Source: Sphingobium sp. 66-54 (GTDB lineage: Bacteria; Pseudomonadota; Alphaproteobacteria; Sphingomonadales; Sphingomonadaceae). From it: DNA of 64,000 bases. The number at the start of each line of letters is the position of its first letter. Within the stretch, counting starts at the first letter, position 1. The notes below the pieces were generated by a model that searched no databases, had not been told where the DNA came from, and saw nothing but the letters and a program-made list of their open reading frames with translations. Positions 54,701 through 62,383 of this stretch are shown piece after piece. The stretch spans positions 62,001 to 126,000 of the forward strand of contig MKWI01000006.1 of NCBI GenBank assembly GCA_001899715.1. Direction: 5' to 3'. The translations under genes were made by a program, and so were the position numbers.

Positions 54701-54968
54701 TCCCACCACGCGGACCTTCGGCGCGCCAGCCTACGATCTGTTCAACCTGAACGGCAGCGTGTCGGTAACGAGGAACGCGACGATCCGCTTCGGTATCGAC
54801 AATCTCTTCGACAAGACACCGCCGCTCATCAACTACAATACGGCGCCCATCACCGCGAACGGCGAGTTGCGCGGCGGCGGTTACGGCGCCGGCAGCGCGG
54901 CGGCAGCCGGCCAGTCGTATGACATCAACGGCCGCCGTTTCTTCATCGGCGCCAACTTCAAGCTCTAA
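51771..54968 (+). CDS. TonB-dependent receptor 2 (paralog of receptor 1)
   Basis: The 1065-residue outer-membrane receptor starts at ATG 51771 with AAAAGGGGAG upstream. The signal peptide ends near PAQAQ. The plug and barrel closely follow receptor 1: AIVITGSRIARRDYQANSPI, LNKLPQFTPAQTPQLGG, SLRGLGANRNLVLLDGRRA, and FFIGANFKL at the end. The two are tandem duplicates. Substrate is unknown. Sequence differences concentrate in loops, so ligand preferences may differ. Confidence 0.95.
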   Translation: MTDRLKLRMWLLSGGACLASATTMAAPAQAQQDGAGEQDQAIVITGSRIARRDYQANSPIVTVGSDILETSSSSAIEQNLNKLPQFTPAQTPQLGGDIQATATNTPGAASISLRGLGANRNLVLLDGRRATPGNANMVVDINSIPSAAIERVEVITGGASATYGADAVAGVTNFILKKNFQGLELDGRIGISQRGDGQEYTIGGIMGTDFADGRGNISMAFETNDRSAAKRINRPWFRDLYLDPEVSGNQTFSDSPSYVPGVNRPSQGVMNTIFAGRDATAFPNYPTNGTVWFNTDGTAFGGSNNFATRAGAYRYNGDIGPGMHPNSRGFLSENFLDDQLVLPLKRYNIYARGNYEITDWVSLVARGYFNKSSTLTVQQRAVAGNGWSANIPIADHEVPDELAAMLASRTPAAGTSALALANLNCPGASAAVPGSAANCDWQLNMYPLDTPRTVAADVFTYQMLVGLEGKVPGTDWTWDVSGSQGESETSFMSSGFVSLERYRTVIRAPNWGAGFVAQGNQIQGGFGASQVTCTSGLNPFDDVATSQDCVDAISTDVKARSLMQQTNWEANAQGSLFALPAGDLRAALGASYRRNSFSFTNDTLSTQGKSFLDQVAGLYPSGNSKGTISVTELYGELLVPLLADLPLVKKLELELGARTSDYSTTGNSFTWKALADWQVTDWLRIRGGYNKAERAPNIAELFQAPQQSFVGIRGDVCSSTQLSIPYSAGPGNTTNRADVRALCETLMNAIDPTTSGQFYSGTQASGSTTGFVTSIGNPNIQPERVKTWTVGTVLASPSQAPWLRNLRLAVDYYNIKIDDAIGAETGDFIQQKCFDIAYNPTLDPNSVACKAVVRNVGIGTIGNLTGQYQNFGRIRTSGVDAQFDWSLDLEDAGVGLPGRFGLSSVFSYLINLKTADSPANALVDYAGTLGTTQNGLNNGGAYRWKLFNTVSYGTDTVRLALQWQHLPATKATAYATDPTTRTFGAPAYDLFNLNGSVSVTRNATIRFGIDNLFDKTPPLINYNTAPITANGELRGGGYGAGSAAAAGQSYDINGRRFFIGANFKL

Positions 54969-54983
54969 GGGCGTCCAATCATC

Positions 54984-55049
54984 GGGTCGCATGAGAAGCG
55001 ACCCAACTCTGGTGTGGCCACCCCCCTCCCTTGGGGTGGCCACTTTTTT
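54984..55049 (+). terminator. Tandem stem-loops ending receptor 2
   Basis: GGGTCGC---GCGACCC (54984-55004) is followed by GTGGCCACCCC---GGGGTGGCCAC and a T6 run (55014-55049). The second hairpin is a textbook terminator. Confidence 0.9.
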
Positions 55050-55235
55050 GTCGATCCTATCGCCCGGCAAGCGGCTCCCCCGCCGGGCGACCGCTATCGC
55101 CAACCGCCCCCTCCTTCGTCCCGAGCACGCTCCCGCCCAATTTCACGCCGCAGTCCAGATTTCACGCAGGCAGCGTTTGCGCCATCCGGCCGCTGCCTTA
55201 AAAGGGCGCCGAAACAGAACAGCGGAGAGAAGCAC

Positions 55236-56222
55236 ATGGCCAAAGTCGTTCGCGTCCACGAGCTGGGCGGCCCGGAAGTCCTGCGGTTCGAAGAGATGAC
55301 CATCGGCGCGCCGGGTGCAGGCGAGGTGCGCATCCGGGTCGAGGCGGTCGGCCTCAACCGGTCAGAGGCGATGTTCCGCGCCGGCCGCTACCCCACCAAG
55401 CCGCAGCTCCCCACGCTGATCGGCTATGAAGCCTGCGGCATCGTCGAGGCGCTGGGCGAGGGCGTCGAAGGCTTCGCCGTGGGCGACCGGGTTTGCGCCC
55501 TGCCCATGTACTCGCTCGGCCAATATGGCGTGTGGGCCGAGCAGGCGATCGTGCCGGCGCGCTGCCTGCTCCCCGCCCCGCCCGGCCTGACGCCAGCCGA
55601 GGCCGCCTCCATCTGGATGCAGTATATGACCGCCTATGCGATCATCGAGGTCGCGCACGCGGGCATCGGCGATTATGCGATCATCCGCGCCGCCTCCAGC
55701 AGCGTCGGCCTCGCCGCGATCCAGCTCGCTAACTGGGCGGGCGCCATCCCCATCGCCGCTACCCGCACCAGCGCCAAGGCGGACGCGTTGCGCGCGCAGG
55801 GCGCCGCGCATGTCGTCGCAACCGAGGAAGTCGACCTGCGCGAAGAGATCATGCGCATCACCGGCGGCAAGGGCGCGCGCATCGTGTTCGATCCGGTCGG
55901 CGGCCCCTATGTGGAAACATTGGCCAGCGCCATGGCCGAGCGCGGCATATTGTTCGTCTATGGCGGCCTCAGCGAGCAGGCGACGCCCTATCCACACTGG
56001 CACATGGCCTTCAAGGGCCTCTCGATGCGCGGCTGGGTCGCGTCGGAAATCTGGAACCACCCGCACCGCTACAAGGCCGCGTGCGAACACATCCTGCTCG
56101 GGCTGGAGCTGGGCCATCTCAAGCCGGTGATCGCCCGCAGCTTCCCGTTCAGCGAGATCGTGGAGGCCAACCGCTATCTCGAATCCAACCAACAGGTGGG
56201 CAAGATCGTCGTCATCATGTGA
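55236..56222 (+). CDS. MDR-family (zinc-free quinone-reductase type) oxidoreductase
   Basis: The 328-residue protein has the quinone-oxidoreductase fold: KVVRVHELGGPEVLRFEE, RVEAVGLNRSEAMFRAGRYP, LIGYEACGIVEALGEGV and a nucleotide loop region (ASSSVGLAAIQLANWAG). FDPVGGPYVETLA and the C-terminal ANRYLESNQQVGKIVV follow. It lacks the usual catalytic-zinc Cys/His set, so it is probably a quinone/enone reductase. It is the first of two genes with the hydrolase at 56246. GGAGAGA precedes the ATG. Confidence 0.88.
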   Translation: MAKVVRVHELGGPEVLRFEEMTIGAPGAGEVRIRVEAVGLNRSEAMFRAGRYPTKPQLPTLIGYEACGIVEALGEGVEGFAVGDRVCALPMYSLGQYGVWAEQAIVPARCLLPAPPGLTPAEAASIWMQYMTAYAIIEVAHAGIGDYAIIRAASSSVGLAAIQLANWAGAIPIAATRTSAKADALRAQGAAHVVATEEVDLREEIMRITGGKGARIVFDPVGGPYVETLASAMAERGILFVYGGLSEQATPYPHWHMAFKGLSMRGWVASEIWNHPHRYKAACEHILLGLELGHLKPVIARSFPFSEIVEANRYLESNQQVGKIVVIM

Positions 56223-56245
56223 CGACGGCGCCGGAGGAAAGAGCG

Positions 56246-57238
56246 ATGGCCGACAACGACAACCCCACCTACATACCGGTCCGCCTCGGCGTGCGCGATG
56301 TTCCGCCGCCCGGCACGATCAGCCCGGCGGCGCAGCAGGCTCTCTCTGATGGCGCCGCTATGCCCCGGCCGATCTGGCCCGCGCCCGACGATCTCGTCGG
56401 CTGGCGTCAGGCCATCGCCGCCAGCGAGGCGATGTGGGCGGAAGCCGCCGCGTCGATGCTTACCGCGGCTGCTGCGTCGGTCGAGACGCGGGCGATTGCG
56501 GGCGTGCCCTGCCATGAGTGCGCCCCCACCGCCGGGGCGGCGGCGGACGGCCCGCTTTACCTGTTCATCCACGGCGGCGCCTTCGTGTTCGGTGGCGGCG
56601 CTTATGCTCAGGCGCAGGGCGCGCGGGCGGCAGCCGCGCTGGGCATGCGCACCATCGCGGTCGATTATCGGATGCCGCCCGACCACCCCTATCCGGCCGC
56701 GCCAGAGGATTGTCTGGCGGTCTACAGAGCGCTGCTGGAGACGCACGATCCGCGCCGCATCGTGATCGGCGGCGGCTCGGCCGGCGGCAATCTCGCGGCC
56801 GTCATCACCCTGATGGCCCGCGACCGGGGCCTGCCCTCGCCGGCCGGCGTCATGCTGCTGACACCCGAGGCCGACCTTACCGAAGCCGGCGATACGTTCC
56901 GTACCAATGCCGATCTGGACGTGATGCTCAAGCGCGCGCTGCCCGAATGCAACGCGCTCTACGCAGCCGGTCACGACCTGCGAGATCCCTATCTCTCGCC
57001 GCTGTTCGCCGATTTCACACGCGGCTTCCCGCCCACGCTGGTGCAGAGCGGCACGCGCGATCTGTTTCTCTCCAACTCGGTGCTCATCCATCGCAAGCTG
57101 CGCGACGCCGGCATCGACGCCGAGCTGCATGTCTGGGAAGCGATGCCCCACAGCAGCTTCGGGCGTGGCGACACGCCGGAGGGCGACGCGGTCAACGCCG
57201 AATTGCGCCGCTTCATCGCGCGGGTGACGGGGGATTGA
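56246..57238 (+). CDS. Alpha/beta hydrolase, hormone-sensitive-lipase type
   Basis: The 330-residue protein has the HGGA oxyanion motif (residues 109-112), the nucleophile elbow GGSAGG (Ser178), a later Asp in SGTRDLFLSN and a His in MPHSSFGRGD. This is the HSL/acetyl-esterase set. Esters or lactones are likely substrates. It lies 23 bases after the oxidoreductase stop, with GGAGGAA upstream. Confidence 0.9.
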   Translation: MADNDNPTYIPVRLGVRDVPPPGTISPAAQQALSDGAAMPRPIWPAPDDLVGWRQAIAASEAMWAEAAASMLTAAAASVETRAIAGVPCHECAPTAGAAADGPLYLFIHGGAFVFGGGAYAQAQGARAAAALGMRTIAVDYRMPPDHPYPAAPEDCLAVYRALLETHDPRRIVIGGGSAGGNLAAVITLMARDRGLPSPAGVMLLTPEADLTEAGDTFRTNADLDVMLKRALPECNALYAAGHDLRDPYLSPLFADFTRGFPPTLVQSGTRDLFLSNSVLIHRKLRDAGIDAELHVWEAMPHSSFGRGDTPEGDAVNAELRRFIARVTGD

Positions 57239-57281
57239 GGAGAGGCGGCGAGGAAGCCGCCACTCTGATTCATGCGTCACC

Positions 57282-57350
57282 AGTGCTCCTGCGAAAGCAG
57301 GAGCCCAGGGCGGGAAGAAAGTGCGGTTGGGCCCTTCGCAGGAGCACAGG
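57282..57350. repeat. GCTCCTGC palindrome with an extra half-copy
   Basis: GTGCTCCTGC-GAAA-GCAGGAGCCC (57283-57307) is followed 27 bases on by a second half, CTTCGCAGGAGCACAGG (57334-57350). It lies just past the hydrolase stop. Confidence 0.65.
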
Positions 57351-57409
57351 GCCTGGATAACGGTCCATGATCGGACCGGCGCACCTCCATTCGCGCGCAA
57401 ACAGTCGGC

Positions 57410-57438
57410 CAAAAAGAAAGGGAACGCCCAAGCGTCCC
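57410..57438 (-). terminator. Terminator of the minus-strand amidohydrolase gene
   Basis: On the minus strand GGGACGC-TTGG-GCGTTCCC (one bulge) is followed by TTTCTTTTT. It is 33 bases past the amidohydrolase stop. Confidence 0.75.
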
Positions 57439-57470
57439 CTCCCTCGTCCCTCAGCCTTTGAACGCCCGCC

Positions 57471-58640
57471 CTACTCGGCAGCGATCGCGTCCACCTGCGC
57501 CGGCAGGTCCAGCCCGTAGAGCTTGGCGGCGTTCTCGAAGGCGATCTTGCGCACGAAGGCCGGATCGGCCCCTTCGGTGAATTCACCAAGGATCTTGCGG
57601 CTGTTGGGCCAGATGCTGTCCGGATGCGGATAGTCGGTCGCCCAGAGCAGCTTGTCCTCGCCGTAAAAGTCCTTGAGCGCAACGGCCGTCGGGCTTTGCT
57701 GGAAGGTGCCGTAAATCTGCCGCTTGAACAGCTCGGAAGGCTTGGTCTTGAGCGGGATGCCGCCGCGCTGCGACCAGAATTCCTCCGCTTCCCACAGCCG
57801 CCAGTGGCGATAGTCCAGTTCCTCGATCACCCAGGGCAGCCAGCCGATGCCGCTCTCCGCAATGACGATCTTGAGGTTGGGGTGGCGCTCCAAAATGCCC
57901 CAGGCGAACAGGTCCGCGAACGGATCGAGGAACTGCTCGATGAACATCTTCACGTGCAGGAAGGTCGCGCCCGGGCTGCCCTTATACTTGTCGAACGCCC
58001 GCGTGACGCTCGGGAACACGGTGACGTGGAAGGAGAGGATGATGCCGCTCTTTTCCAGCAGGTCGAACAGCGGCTCCCAGCGCGGATCCTCCAGACGGGG
58101 TTCTGCCACGGCGATCTGGAGATTGGCCTGTTTGAACCCGCCCAGCGCGATGATGTGCTGCAACTCGCGCACCGCCGCCTCGGGATAGGGCGGCAGCATC
58201 GGCACGCCGATCAGCCGGTCCGGCGCCGCCGCGCAGAAATCCTTGAGCCACTCGTTATAGGCCGCATAGCAAGCGTCGCGCAGTTCCTCGTCATCCAGCA
58301 CGATGGAGGTGACGGGACCGAAGATGACATGAGCATAGACGCCGTCGCGGTCCATGTCGGCCAGCCGCAATTCGGCGACGGCGGGGCGACGCTCGGTCTG
58401 GTCGACGATGCCGCCGCGGTCGAGCGCGGTGAAGATGGGCTTGGGGCCGCTCATGGCGCTCGCCTTGCCGGACCAGCCGCCCCAGTTCTTGCCGTCGCAC
58501 ATCCAGACGGCGCGGCCATCGACCATTTCCACCTTGGGCGCGCGCGCCTTGAGATGATCGGGCAGGCGGGTGATCCAGAGGTCGGTCGGGAGCTGATTGA
58601 GATCGAGATGATCGTCGCAGCTAATGAGGGGGTAGTCCAA
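57471..58640 (-). CDS. Amidohydrolase family protein (ACMSD-type TIM barrel)
   Basis: From TTG 58640 (GAGAGGAG seven bases upstream) the protein has 389 residues, MDYPLISCDDHLDLNQLPTD onward. Metal ligands are Asp9-x-His11 (CDDH), a His in SFHVTVFPS and the late Asp in WATDYPHPDSIWP. ILERHPNLKIVIAESGIGWLP is characteristic. Members decarboxylate or hydrolyse aromatic or related compounds. The substrate is not known. Longer starts (58748) would add an unconserved tail. It follows the TauD gene on the same strand with a 181-base gap. Confidence 0.9.
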   Translation of the reverse strand: MDYPLISCDDHLDLNQLPTDLWITRLPDHLKARAPKVEMVDGRAVWMCDGKNWGGWSGKASAMSGPKPIFTALDRGGIVDQTERRPAVAELRLADMDRDGVYAHVIFGPVTSIVLDDEELRDACYAAYNEWLKDFCAAAPDRLIGVPMLPPYPEAAVRELQHIIALGGFKQANLQIAVAEPRLEDPRWEPLFDLLEKSGIILSFHVTVFPSVTRAFDKYKGSPGATFLHVKMFIEQFLDPFADLFAWGILERHPNLKIVIAESGIGWLPWVIEELDYRHWRLWEAEEFWSQRGGIPLKTKPSELFKRQIYGTFQQSPTAVALKDFYGEDKLLWATDYPHPDSIWPNSRKILGEFTEGADPAFVRKIAFENAAKLYGLDLPAQVDAIAAE

Positions 58641-58749
58641 ACTCTTGCTCCTCTCAAAAGGATCGCGGCACATCGCTGCCGTGTCCGGATCGTTTCCGCG
58701 CCGACGGCATCGGGCCGACTCGATAAGCCGACCCAATGTCGTTAGCAAT

Positions 58750-58788
58750 CTACTTATGTAAGCGCGAAATCATCCCAGATGCAAGTAG
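58750..58788 (-). promoter_or_regulatory. Candidate operator/promoter of the amidohydrolase gene
   Basis: CTACTT (58750-58755) and AAGTAG (58783-58788) are inverted 6-bp arms around a possible promoter. On the minus strand TTGCAT and TACATA are about 18 bases apart. It is about 110 bases before the gene start and may be the site of a local regulator. Confidence 0.35.
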
Positions 58789-58821
58789 TCTCTCGGTCAC
58801 TCTATCCCGCAAGGAGCCGGT

Positions 58822-59748
58822 TCAGGCGGTCTTGCGCGCCGGCGGTGCGTCGGGCACCAGCGTCGCGGTTGGCACGGCGCTGCGTTCCTCGCCATATTCG
58901 TTGACGTTGGCCCGGCGCAGGTCGCGCTTGTAGCGGGCATAATCGAAGGTCGTGCCCCGGTGGAGCGCGCAGCGATTGTCCCAGATCAGCAGGTCGCCCT
59001 GCTGCCATTTGTGGGCGTAGATATATTTGGGCTGGCTGGCGAAGGCGAGCAGCTCGTCGATCAGCGCCTTGCCCGACGCGTCGTCCATCCCCTCCACGCG
59101 GAAGGCGTGCGAGCCGACGAACAGCGCCTTGCGGCCGGACGGGCTCACCCGCACCATCGGCTGCTTGGCACCGGGCATCACGCTGCGGACGCGATCGGCG
59201 TCCGCGCTCTTGACGCCGCCCTTCTCGCGGCTGGCGGCGAAGCTGTGCTCGGCGACCAGATGCTCGATCTGGTCCTTCTTCTCCTGCGGCAGCTCGTCAT
59301 AGACATGGCGCAGGTCGACGAACTCGGTGTTGCCCTTCTCCGGCGGCACGATGTGGCCGAGCAGCATCGACCATTTGCTCGGCATGTCGTTGAACGAGCT
59401 ATCGGCGTGGAACAGCTCGTTGCCCTTGGAGAACTTGGCGCGCAGCGACGCCGGGTCGATGATCTCGCCGTTCGCGTCCAGATTGGAGGCATCGTAAAGC
59501 TCCGGCGCCATGCGGCCCGGCTGATCCTTGCGCTGGTCGTAGCCCGGCGGCAGCTCCAGCGGCCCGAAGGCCCGCGCGAACCGCAGATGTCCGGCGTCGC
59601 CGATATGGCCCTGCCCCCGGATGCAGACGACGATATGCTCTTTCATCGCCTCCTCGACGAAGTCGATCAGCGCCTGATCCGGCTCTTTCGAGAGGTCCGC
59701 GCCGATGATCTCGGCACCGAAAATGGGGTGAAGTTTCCTGACTTCCAT
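58822..59748 (-). CDS. TauD/TfdA family Fe(II)/2-oxoglutarate dioxygenase
   Basis: The 308-residue enzyme has the iron ligands His114-x-Asp116 (HADSSF) and His263 (ALHRGT), with basic residues Lys274-Arg279 for the 2-oxoglutarate carboxylate. The N-terminal LHPIFGAEIIGADLS is typical of TfdA/TauD. The family oxidises taurine, aryloxy-acids or quaternary amines. The substrate is not predictable here. Minus-strand order TauD then amidohydrolase suggests a two-step route. GGAGATGA precedes the ATG. Confidence 0.92.
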   Translation of the reverse strand: MEVRKLHPIFGAEIIGADLSKEPDQALIDFVEEAMKEHIVVCIRGQGHIGDAGHLRFARAFGPLELPPGYDQRKDQPGRMAPELYDASNLDANGEIIDPASLRAKFSKGNELFHADSSFNDMPSKWSMLLGHIVPPEKGNTEFVDLRHVYDELPQEKKDQIEHLVAEHSFAASREKGGVKSADADRVRSVMPGAKQPMVRVSPSGRKALFVGSHAFRVEGMDDASGKALIDELLAFASQPKYIYAHKWQQGDLLIWDNRCALHRGTTFDYARYKRDLRRANVNEYGEERSAVPTATLVPDAPPARKTA

Positions 59749-60242
59749 GGCTCATCTCCCAAGGCACGACGCGACGCACGCCGACTCGCGATTTTGTTCG
59801 GTCACGATTAATTCAAATTCTAATGATTTGCAAGAGTATGATGCCAGACCGCAAGCCTCCTGAAGACGGCGCAGCATCGGTTCAGGTCGAGGCGGGGTAG
59901 CGGATTGTGGATGGGCAACGATGGCGAGGGCACGGCGCGGTTACGCTATGCGAGCATCAGGACGTGAGAAAGTCGGGCGGTTTGCCATCATCTCGGGGCT
60001 GGTCGAAGCAGGGATCCGTGTCGCCATCATACTCGTCACCGCCGCGCTCTACCGTGTGGCCATGGCAGCCGTGGGGTGGCGGGGCGGCTAAAGCGGCTAA
60101 AGGCGCCGGGTCGGCAGCGGGTTCACTTCGAAACTGAAGCAGTGTGCTCCTACGCGGGCAGGAACCCAGATCCAGCCGCAGTATCTTGCTGCTCTCGGCT
60201 CCTGCCTGCGCAGGTGCCCTTTCCGGGCAGCACGGGCGGAGC
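59749..60242. other. Intergenic region with palindrome and repeats
   Basis: 494 bases between the TauD start and the hydrolase stop. An AT-rich palindrome CAAAT-N7-ATTTG lies at 59814-59830, within the likely TauD promoter. Diverged GCTCCTGC repeats are at 60144-60168 and 60198-60219. No gene is supported. Confidence 0.5.
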
Positions 60243-61148
60243 CTAGCCGGTCCGCTGATGCAGCGTCAGCACGGCCTGCGCGAACGCCTCCGGCTGCTCG
60301 GCGGCGGGATCGTGCCCGGCGTCTTCGACCAGCCGCTCCTCCAGCAACTTGGGAAAAAGCTCGCCCGCCGCGCGGCCGCCGAGCAGCCCATCGGCACCGG
60401 AGAGGACGATCGCCGGCACCGGGATCGGCGGTGGCGGCAGCAGCGCCGCATCGAGCGCGGCATAATGGGGATCGCCAGACGCCGCGCCGATCCGATGGGC
60501 ATAGCTGTGCCACGCCACAGCCGCGAAATCGGGGTTGTCGAACGAGGCGGCGCTTTGTGTAAACAGCGCCTCGTCGACCAGCCCCGGCGACCATTGCCGA
60601 CGCAGGTGCAGGCAGATGTCGCGCGGCCGCTCGGCCAGCGCGCGCCGTCCCCGCGCCGAACCAAGGAAATATTGGTGCCAGACGAGATGCTCGATGGCCG
60701 CAGGCGCCGGCCGCGTCGGATCGGCCAGATCCTGAATGAGATAGCCGCCCACCGCGAGCAGCCCGCGCACCCGCTCGGGCCACAGCGCCGCCAGGATACA
60801 GGCGGCCCGCCCGCCCCAGTCGAACCCCGCCACCAGCGCCCGCGTCACGCCCAGCCCGTCGAGCAGCGCCCGCGCATCGTCGGCGATGGCGGTCTGCTGA
60901 CCCGAGCGCATCGTGTCGCCACTCAGGAACCGCGTCGGCCCGAAGCCGCGCAGATAGGGCGCATAGACGCGCAGCCCCGCCGCCGCGAGCAGCACCGCCG
61001 CCCGATCGAACGAGCGGGGATCATAAGGGAAGCCATGGAGCAGCAGTACCGGCGCGCCCGCCGCCTCACCCCAGCAATCGACGGCAATGTCGAGCAGATC
61101 CGTCCGCACGGTGATCTGCTCGGGCACGACGGGAGCGGCCCCGTCCAT
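60243..61148 (-). CDS. Alpha/beta hydrolase with Asp nucleophile (epoxide-hydrolase/dehalogenase-like)
   Basis: The 301-residue protein has HGFP (residues 38-41) and the nucleophile elbow GFDWGG with Asp110. LRGFGPT and the C-terminal EDAGHDPAAEQPE, where the catalytic His lies, follow. Asp in place of Ser marks epoxide hydrolases and haloalkane/fluoroacetate dehalogenases. It lies 2 bases after the glycerate-kinase start, the last of a minus-strand operon. Confidence 0.88.
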   Translation of the reverse strand: MDGAAPVVPEQITVRTDLLDIAVDCWGEAAGAPVLLLHGFPYDPRSFDRAAVLLAAAGLRVYAPYLRGFGPTRFLSGDTMRSGQQTAIADDARALLDGLGVTRALVAGFDWGGRAACILAALWPERVRGLLAVGGYLIQDLADPTRPAPAAIEHLVWHQYFLGSARGRRALAERPRDICLHLRRQWSPGLVDEALFTQSAASFDNPDFAAVAWHSYAHRIGAASGDPHYAALDAALLPPPPIPVPAIVLSGADGLLGGRAAGELFPKLLEERLVEDAGHDPAAEQPEAFAQAVLTLHQRTG

Positions 61149-61150
61149 CG

Positions 61151-62383
61151 TCAGGGATCGACCAGGATGATGCGCAGATCGTTGACGTTGGTCTGCGTCG
61201 GCCCCGGCACGAACAGCGCGCCGACCTTGCCGAGTGCGCTGCCGGCGTCGTTATCCGCCTGCACCGCGTCGAGATCGAGCCCCGCTGCTTCGAGCGCACC
61301 CAGCGTCGCGCCGTCGACATAGGCGCCGGCCACGTCGCGGTTGCCGTCCACGCCGTCCGTATCGGCCGCCAGCGCCGCGACGCCAGCCACGCCAGCAATC
61401 TCCCGTGCCAGCGCGAGGGCATATTCCTGGTTCGGCCCGCCCTGCCCGTTGCCGGTGACGGTGACGGTCAGCTCACCGCCGGAGATGAGCGCGCTGCGCT
61501 GCCCGGCTTCGAGCGCCCGCAATGCCGTCGCGCCGTGACGCCGCGCTACCTCGCGTGCGTCGCCGGTCGCCTCGCGCTCCAGCATCACCGGCGCATAACC
61601 CCGCGCGCGCAGATCGGCGGCGGCGGCGTCCAGCGCATCGTCCGGCCGGACCACCACCGCAAACCGGCTGCGCGCGAGCTTGGGATCGTCGGGCTTGACC
61701 GACTCGCTCCACCCCGCCGGTTCGGCGATCCCGTAACGCGCCAGCACCGCCTTCGCGTCGGCGATGGTGCCGGCGTCGCCCACGGTGGGGCCGGAGCCGA
61801 TGTCCTCCGGCACGTCACCCACCACGTCCGAGACGGCCAGCGTCAGCACCGCCGCCGGCCAGGCAGCGACCGCCAGCCGGCCGCCCTTGATGCGCGAGAG
61901 ATGCCGCCGCACCAGATTGATCTCATCAATGCTCGCCCCGGAGCGCACCAGCGCGCGCGTCACCGCCTGCTTGGCCGGCAGGTCAAGCGGCGCCGCCGGC
62001 GCGGCCAGCAAGGCCGAAGCCCCGCCGGAAAGCAGCACCAGCACCAGATCGCCCTCACCCGCGCTTGCCGCCAGATCGAGGCAGCGCTGTGCCGCCGCAA
62101 GCCCGGCCGCGTCGGGCACCGGATGGCTGGCCTCCACCAGCTCGATCCGTTCGAGCGGCGAGCCGTAGCCGGTGCGCGTCACCGCGATGCCGGTCGCGTC
62201 CGGCCAATGCGCCTCGACCGCCTGTGCCATCGGCACCGCGCCCTTGCCGGCGGCGATGACGATCACCCGCCCGGCCGGGTGCGGCGGCAGCGCTTCAATG
62301 ATCGCTTCCGGCCGCTTGCACGCCGCGATGGCGGCCGCATAGGCGCCTTCGAGCACGGCGCGGCGGTTCGGGAGCCCGCTCAT
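61151..62383 (-). CDS. Glycerate 2-kinase (MOFRL/TtuD family)
   Basis: The 410-residue protein has the DUF4147/MOFRL layout: GRVIVIAAGKGAVPMAQAV, HPVPDAAGLAAAQRCLDLA, LVLLSGGASALLAAP, SDVVGDVPEDIGSGPT, and the C-terminal MOFRL LISGGELTVTVTGNGQGGPNQEYALAL. It phosphorylates D-glycerate to 2-phosphoglycerate. Its ATG overlaps the dehydrogenase stop (ATGA), a translational-coupling sign. Confidence 0.93.
   Translation of the reverse strand: MSGLPNRRAVLEGAYAAAIAACKRPEAIIEALPPHPAGRVIVIAAGKGAVPMAQAVEAHWPDATGIAVTRTGYGSPLERIELVEASHPVPDAAGLAAAQRCLDLAASAGEGDLVLVLLSGGASALLAAPAAPLDLPAKQAVTRALVRSGASIDEINLVRRHLSRIKGGRLAVAAWPAAVLTLAVSDVVGDVPEDIGSGPTVGDAGTIADAKAVLARYGIAEPAGWSESVKPDDPKLARSRFAVVVRPDDALDAAAADLRARGYAPVMLEREATGDAREVARRHGATALRALEAGQRSALISGGELTVTVTGNGQGGPNQEYALALAREIAGVAGVAALAADTDGVDGNRDVAGAYVDGATLGALEAAGLDLDAVQADNDAGSALGKVGALFVPGPTQTNVNDLRIILVDP

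Noticed and set aside
59907..60137. Short plus-strand frame (76 residues) in the TauD intergenic gap
   Set aside because: No ribosome site, low-complexity Trp/Gly content, overlaps repeats.
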